From Bilabrum cf. latius (Eukaryota; Bigyra: Bicosoecida; Bigyra; Bicosoecida), in contig OZ237754.1 of assembly GCA_965178125.1 (NCBI GenBank), positions 434,001-498,000 of the forward strand: a DNA stretch of 64,000 nucleotides. Reading direction: 5' to 3'. Below the pieces are notes generated by a model. That model ran no database searches and was not told the DNA's origin. It was given only the letters and a program-made list of their open reading frames with translations. A program made the translations under genes and the position numbers. Of this stretch, positions 59,426-64,000 are shown one piece after another. Each line of letters begins with the position of its first letter. Positions within the stretch are counted from its first letter, which is position 1.

Positions 59426-62400
59426 ATGGTGGAGAGTGCGCCAGAAGCGACTGTTTTGGTGCAACTTCGGCAGGGAGAATTGGCGAACATCGGTAGTCAA
59501 ATCCTTGGTAGGCTGAGCGATTTGGCGGCTGCACCAGGAAGCGATAAGCCCAAGAAGAAAAAATTAGTGAGGCCGACTTCCGAAGGCGCTACGGGTGTTT
59601 CAAAGAGCGCTGTCGAGCGAAATCGAGTAGCCGCCGCCTTGGCGCTCGCCCTGCCTTGCCAATCAGAAAGACTGCCAGAGCCGTTTCGGTCCCGCTTGAA
59701 AGGTGTCGAATATCTTTATGATTGTATTTGTGCACGAGAACCACGCTCAGCTGAGGCTGGCAGTGCGAAAGAGGGATCTACACTGGATCGCTACGAAGGT
59801 ATCATGCTTCGACTGGGAATCTAGAAGGCTCCTGATCGGATCGTCAAGTTTGTAGAGGAGATTCTGCAAGCAAATGGTAGCATTTTGCTCATGTATAGTA
59901 CCACTGAGCCGTCCTCATCTGATAGCGACGGCGACTCAGACGCCGACAACAAGTTTGGTTCCGCCGCAGACGGTGGCACGGGGAAGAGAATGCGAGAGTC
60001 CGTCTAGAAGCAGATTGGACCATCCGCTGGCAGCACCGGCAGTTATGGTGGCATCGATGATGGTAACAGCTCAGACGGGATGAAAGTGAATCTCAAGAAG
60101 GCGCGGCGAGGAAGCAGCAACGGTGCACGACAAGCTGCTGCAATCGCCTCGGCCGGCGAAGCTGCAAGTGGGCCCTCGGGGGCAGCCGGCCGGCGCACAC
60201 GCAATCAAACTCGGCAGTCTGGTGCCACCCTCTGGGGCCTTACTGGCGGCGTGCCGACCGCACTTGTCAACCGAGCACGGGCTGCCAGGCAAGCCAGCCG
60301 GGCGCAAAAGAAAGGCCCTGCTGAGGTGATCGAGCTGAGCGACAGCGACAGCGACAGCGATGCGATCGAGGTTGTGACTGGAGGGTCGCAGCCAGCAGGG
60401 GCCGGCCAGAGCGCTCCCTTTGAAATCGACAGCGACGGGGAAGGCATTGCCGCACACCCGGGTTCGAGCGGCGGTGTGTCTGCAAAAAAGTCCAAGAAGA
60501 GAAAGAAGAAGCTCATGCCGTTTAAGCATCACCCTTCGAGTCTTACTGCCGCTAGACTGGTCGAGTCGATACCAGACTTACCAGTAGAGCTAGAGAAGGC
60601 CCCACTTGAGCCCTTTGGTAAAGTAGTACCCGATAGCAGGACTGTCCAGAACGTCGATCCCTAGCTAGCAGCGCGAGCCATCCCGGACTCTAGGTGGTAT
60701 CACCGTAGCGATGACGCCGCTGATGCTCCCAAAACCATACTTCACAGACGCAAGGGCATTGCAACCGTTGTTTCGTGAGTTTTCGTTGCTTCTCGTTAAT
60801 GCACATTGCTGGCTCATTTCCACTTGAAATTGCTTTCGTCAAGCTTGCTAGATTCTTGTTGTCATCGCAGGAATGTTTTCATGCAGAAGACTAGCCCGGT
60901 AATATCTTCGTTTTATTCTCTGTCAGCATGCGGCTTCAACGCGATCGTCAGACCGTGGACTTGGGACCGGGACGAGGTCCGAAGTGCTGACGATGCAGGC
61001 GAACTGGACCCTCTGGACCCAAGTACCGCGCTGGGTGAAGGCAGTGGCGGGCAGGGGCCCCAAATTTCGCAGGCAAGCAGCGTGTCGTTGTCACCTTCTT
61101 CTTCATAGCCATCGAAGTCACCTGCAGGAAGTGCGCCGCTGGCCTAGTCCGCCAGCAGCTCGACTGCAGGAGCAGCTTCGCAGCCTTTGCCTGCTTGGCC
61201 ACTGACTTCCTCTGCTGCGCGAGCTAGCAGGCTTCAGTGTCGATCTGGTTAGCCCGGCCTTGCGTATGCTGGAGGCATCGCAGTACAGCATGATCCGAAT
61301 GAGACTGCGACTTTGACGACAAGCATTCAAGCGTGCCAAGAGCTTATGAGTAATACTGCACCGCCAGTCAGGGCCGTTCCAGAGATTAAGCAGCTTACCA
61401 CTGTACTAGCCGCCATGCTGCTGTCACCTGGACCCCACTCAGGTGCAGACAAGCGATGTGCGGCGCTTGCCGATCGGCTCCAACGAGATGGGCTCTTGGG
61501 ATAGGACACGTCCTCGCCGCTGCGGAAGCTGCTGAATGCATATAAGGCATCCAAGAACGGCGAACAGCCGGCAAGGGAGCCTACAAACACGTAGCAAGTG
61601 GTGTACTTGGGAAGCAACGACGTGACCTCTGGAGACCGTGTGTTTTGGAAGTTCCCGGCACAGCAGTTTTCTCCGTCGATCGAGATGATACCTAGCACGC
61701 TAGAGAGGCTCAGCCCGGGATCATGGCTGTGGGACTCCAGCGTCGACTTCGGACTGTGGTACGCTTCGCTCATGGAGTTTCCAGCCGCGCTGCGAAGACG
61801 GACTGCCCTGGTCACGACTCTCTGGAACCGGACTCGCCAGGCACGCGACCAGGAGGACAGGGCAAAACGCAACGCAGCCATACGGCGCCGTCGTGCAGAA
61901 TCCAAACGGCGGACGAATGCGGCTAAAAGGGAAGGGCAGAAATTCCCAAGCGCTGCAGCAAGGCGCCCGCCTGCTGTGACGAGCGGTAGGGCTATTCACC
62001 ACAAGGTCAAGGGCAAGGCCAGCATGGTAGTCAACAGTACCAAGCAGCAGTCTACGATGAGAACCTCAGCTGAAACGGTTTGGGAACCGGAGGCGTCAAT
62101 GACTGCACCCGTCATGTAGCGCAAGAAGCGCCCGGATGCTGTTCCGGCCTTAAGATCAGCAAACCCTCCCTCTACGGGGATAGGCATGTCATCAAGAATT
62201 GCGAATCGCAAACGCGACGAAGAGCGCGGCGCTGGAACGTTGCCCACATTGCAGGGAATGCAAGAACCGAAGTTGAAGCCCAGGCATGCAGAGCAGTAGA
62301 GAGCCACTCCAGCGAATGGAGGCTTGGGCTAGGCCTTCGACTCTAGCAGCAGCCGTCACGAGAGGAAGGCGGACCCGTCATCCAACCGCCGCAGGAACAC

Positions 62401-64000
62401 TAAGCCTGATCGGCGTGGTACTCACGGCGGTGGTGGAAATCGTCGCAAGAACCGCGGAAGTTCCAACGGGCACGGTCGAAGTCGTGGCAGGGGCGGAGGG
62501 CGGGGCCGTGGGTACGGGTCGAGAGCGAAATCAAGAAGACACGAGAGGCACTAGAGGCACGCGCTCTTTGACGAAGTGACTCGGAGTGCAGCGGCGAGCA
62601 GCAGCTCGAGTCACATCGATGCTCCGCTTAAGTCTCCGCGTGCAGGGCGTAAGCACCAGCAGCAGGAGCAGCCGAAACACCATCGCGAGACAAAGGCCCA
62701 GAGAGCCGATGTACTTGCGAGCGACGACTTATCAAGCCACCCGGACCACCAGCCAAGGGCGTCCACGTCACAAAGAGACAAAACGAGTTTCGACGGACAA
62801 GTAAAGCAGTACAGTGCTATGTCAAAGCAGGATCGCGATGTTAGAAGTCCAGGTCGCACGTCGATGGGTTCTGCTAGGAGCTCTTAGGATGGGCAGCAGC
62901 ATAAGGAGCGTCTTGGGTAGCAACCAATGTCAGCGCAACTCGCTGCCACATCCTTTCGGTTGGATGTGGCAACGCATGCGAGCCAGCGTAAGCCCGAGGC
63001 TCGGGCGCGGTCTCCAAGTGACAGCGATTTTGGAGTTGGATCGAACGAGGATGAGTTGCTTGGGCGCTAGTCCTCCCGGGCCGGGACCCTGATTCCTAGG
63101 CCGTCTGCGTCGGACCCCCCTTCCAATGCAAGAGCACGCGGAGCTTCAGAAGGCTTGCAGGGAAGCAATCGCCCGCGACCCTCAGCCTCCCAACCCTCCG
63201 TTTCGAACTCTCTCATGAATCTCAGTCAGAAGCCCGCATCGAGTATCGCGGCTGGCAAGCGCAGTAGCAGCATTGGTGGCGCCAGCAAGAGTTCTGGGCA
63301 GGTCCCGATGGGAGATGATGACGATGTTGATGCTCCTACAGCGACCATGCCCTCCACTAGGGTGAAGCAAGGCGCTGCTGGCGCGGAACGAGTTGCCTTG
63401 GGGAGCGTTCCAATGGACGGTGGACCAGTATCTGGGTCGGATGATGTGTATTCCTCGCCTGCTCGAAGACCTCAACGTGCCCGCAGACCAGCCTCGCAAG
63501 CGATTGCAGTGGAAGGTTCTAGTGAATCTGACGAGGACTTGCCAGATGTGGTCACATCTCCTTCTCGTGCTGCCAAGGGCAGGGCGGCAAGCCCGTCCCC
63601 ACCCAAGCTAGCTCACGGCAAGGGCAAGCGCAGCAATCAGAGTGCGAAAGCTGGCAAGGCCTCCCCTGGCAAGAGGAAGAAGAGAAACAGACCTACTGCC
63701 CGCGTCAATCCCTTGAAAGCAGAGCCTGTCGGCTGTCAGCACCCAGGTAAGCCCGCGCTGAAGAACCGCATGATGAAACGCACCTTCTACAAGGTCGACA
63801 GTGTCAGGCGCTTCATTCGCACCGCGGAGCACAGGCATCACGTGAATCTCACAGCTCTTGGAACAGATGCATGGGAGCAGAAGCAGTCGTTTGATCCTAC
63901 TGAAGCTATGGCCCAAGCCCACGCCGAGAAGATTGAGCCTGAACCTGAAAGCGAGGAGGATGACGCAGTGCCCGAGGCGCTTGACATCGTGAAAACGTTT
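59426..64000 (+). CDS. Large basic nuclear protein, incomplete at right edge
   Basis: ATG 59426 opens a frame that runs through the window end, interrupted only by a 96-nt intron and 15 TAG codons (59822, 60005, 60662, 61106, 61145, 61250, 61502, 61592, 62117, 62297, 62330, 62552, 62885, 62918, 63068). Features suggest a nuclear, nucleic-acid-associated protein. They include an early KPKKKKLVRP motif, an acidic casein-kinase-like EVIELSDSDSDSDAIEVV, a Lys/Arg cluster (SAKKSKKRKKKLMPF), a basic SKRRTNAAKREGQK region and an RG-rich stretch near 62430-62545 (HGRSRGRGGGRGRGYGSR). Later come acidic-Ser and Lys-rich stretches and a conserved-looking block (RMMKRTFYKVDSVRRFIRTA). No catalytic domain is seen within the window. 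Divergent from the gene at 55354-59220, with about 200 bp between starts. Confidence 0.75.
60775..60870 (+). other. Intron (96 nt, phase 2) carrying an in-frame TGA
   Basis: Donor gtgagt at 60775, acceptor gtcatcgcag ending at 60870, with a ttgctagat branch-like stretch before it. Retention would stop translation at TGA 60776. Splicing joins TVVS to NVFMQKTSPV and the frame then runs for more than 3 kb. Since 96 is a multiple of 3, the phase is unchanged. Confidence 0.75.

Noticed and set aside
1-64000. The broken ORFs as pseudogenes or sequencing errors
   Set aside because: Decay would give TAA, TGA and frameshifts as well; only TAG occurs, and phase is kept in every gene.
1-64000. Programmed stop readthrough or selenocysteine/pyrrolysine insertion
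   Set aside because: About 120 sites in nearly all genes, up to 26 in one gene and sometimes adjacent, are incompatible with occasional readthrough. No shared downstream element is seen.
1-64000. UAG = Leu, as in some other recoded lineages
   Set aside because: The carnitine acyltransferase site, the RCC1 blades, the Gln-rich contexts and the polar TatD position all fit Gln and not Leu. One NAGLU site (12769) would fit either.
1-64000. Ciliate-type code with both UAA and UAG as Gln
   Set aside because: No in-frame TAA was found in any secure gene, although TAG is frequent.
1-64000. CRISPR arrays, insertion sequences, bacterial operons or organelle origin
   Set aside because: No spaced repeats, transposase or ribosome-binding sites were seen. 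Introns, signal peptides and the gene set indicate nuclear DNA.

Overview
The window is GC-rich nuclear DNA from a microbial eukaryote. The genes are large and lie on both strands, with short GT-AG introns (139, 97 and about 96 nt). The products are typically eukaryotic: a fibrocystin-L-like secreted giant, lysosomal alpha-N-acetylglucosaminidase, a CAT-type amino acid transporter, a TatD DNase, a Zn2Cys6 transcription factor, an RCC1 protein, a Golgi-type glycosyltransferase, a peroxisomal carnitine acyltransferase, an EF-hand mitochondrial carrier and an ataxin-3-like deubiquitinase. I cannot name the lineage.

The main result is that TAG is a sense codon. Read with the standard code, almost every gene here breaks into in-phase pieces, and every break is TAG. 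Treating TAG as sense joins the pieces into single open frames that match known families across the joins. By hand I count about 120 in-frame TAG codons over roughly 18,000 codons, with no internal TAA or TGA in the same frames. All 15 gene ends I can place are TGA. Several lines of evidence identify the residue as glutamine: a family-conserved Gln in the carnitine acyltransferase, the aligned Gln in sister RCC1 blades of the same protein, and TAG codons inside Gln-rich runs. This corresponds to UAG = Gln with UGA as the working terminator. UAA is essentially absent from coding sequence.

Layout: 1-9940 (-) fibrocystin-L-like, running off the left edge; 10770-13515 (+) NAGLU; 13789-16191 (+) amino acid transporter; 16445-18307 (-) Cys-rich membrane protein; 19372-23160 (+) large unknown; 23395-24588 (+) TatD; 25441-29500 (-) Zn2Cys6 factor; 30077-32185 (+) RCC1; 32392-34707 (-) glycosyltransferase; 35094-38669 (-) carnitine acyltransferase; 39008-40798 (+) calcium-regulated carrier; 41204-42787 (-) Josephin/UIM/UBX protein; 43921-45783 (+) multi-pass membrane protein; 45823-46623 (+) a duplicated 152-bp segment; 46830-47189 (+) a small membrane protein visible only under the altered code; 47421-55112 (-) a giant SPRY protein with 26 TAG codons; 55354-59220 (-) large unknown; 59426-64000 (+) large basic nuclear protein, running off the right edge.

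The genes do not form a pathway or operon. They are independent eukaryotic transcription units, often divergent or convergent. What links them is the shared recoding. Coordinates come from hand reading and may be off by a base in a few internal positions; intron-dependent starts are the least certain.
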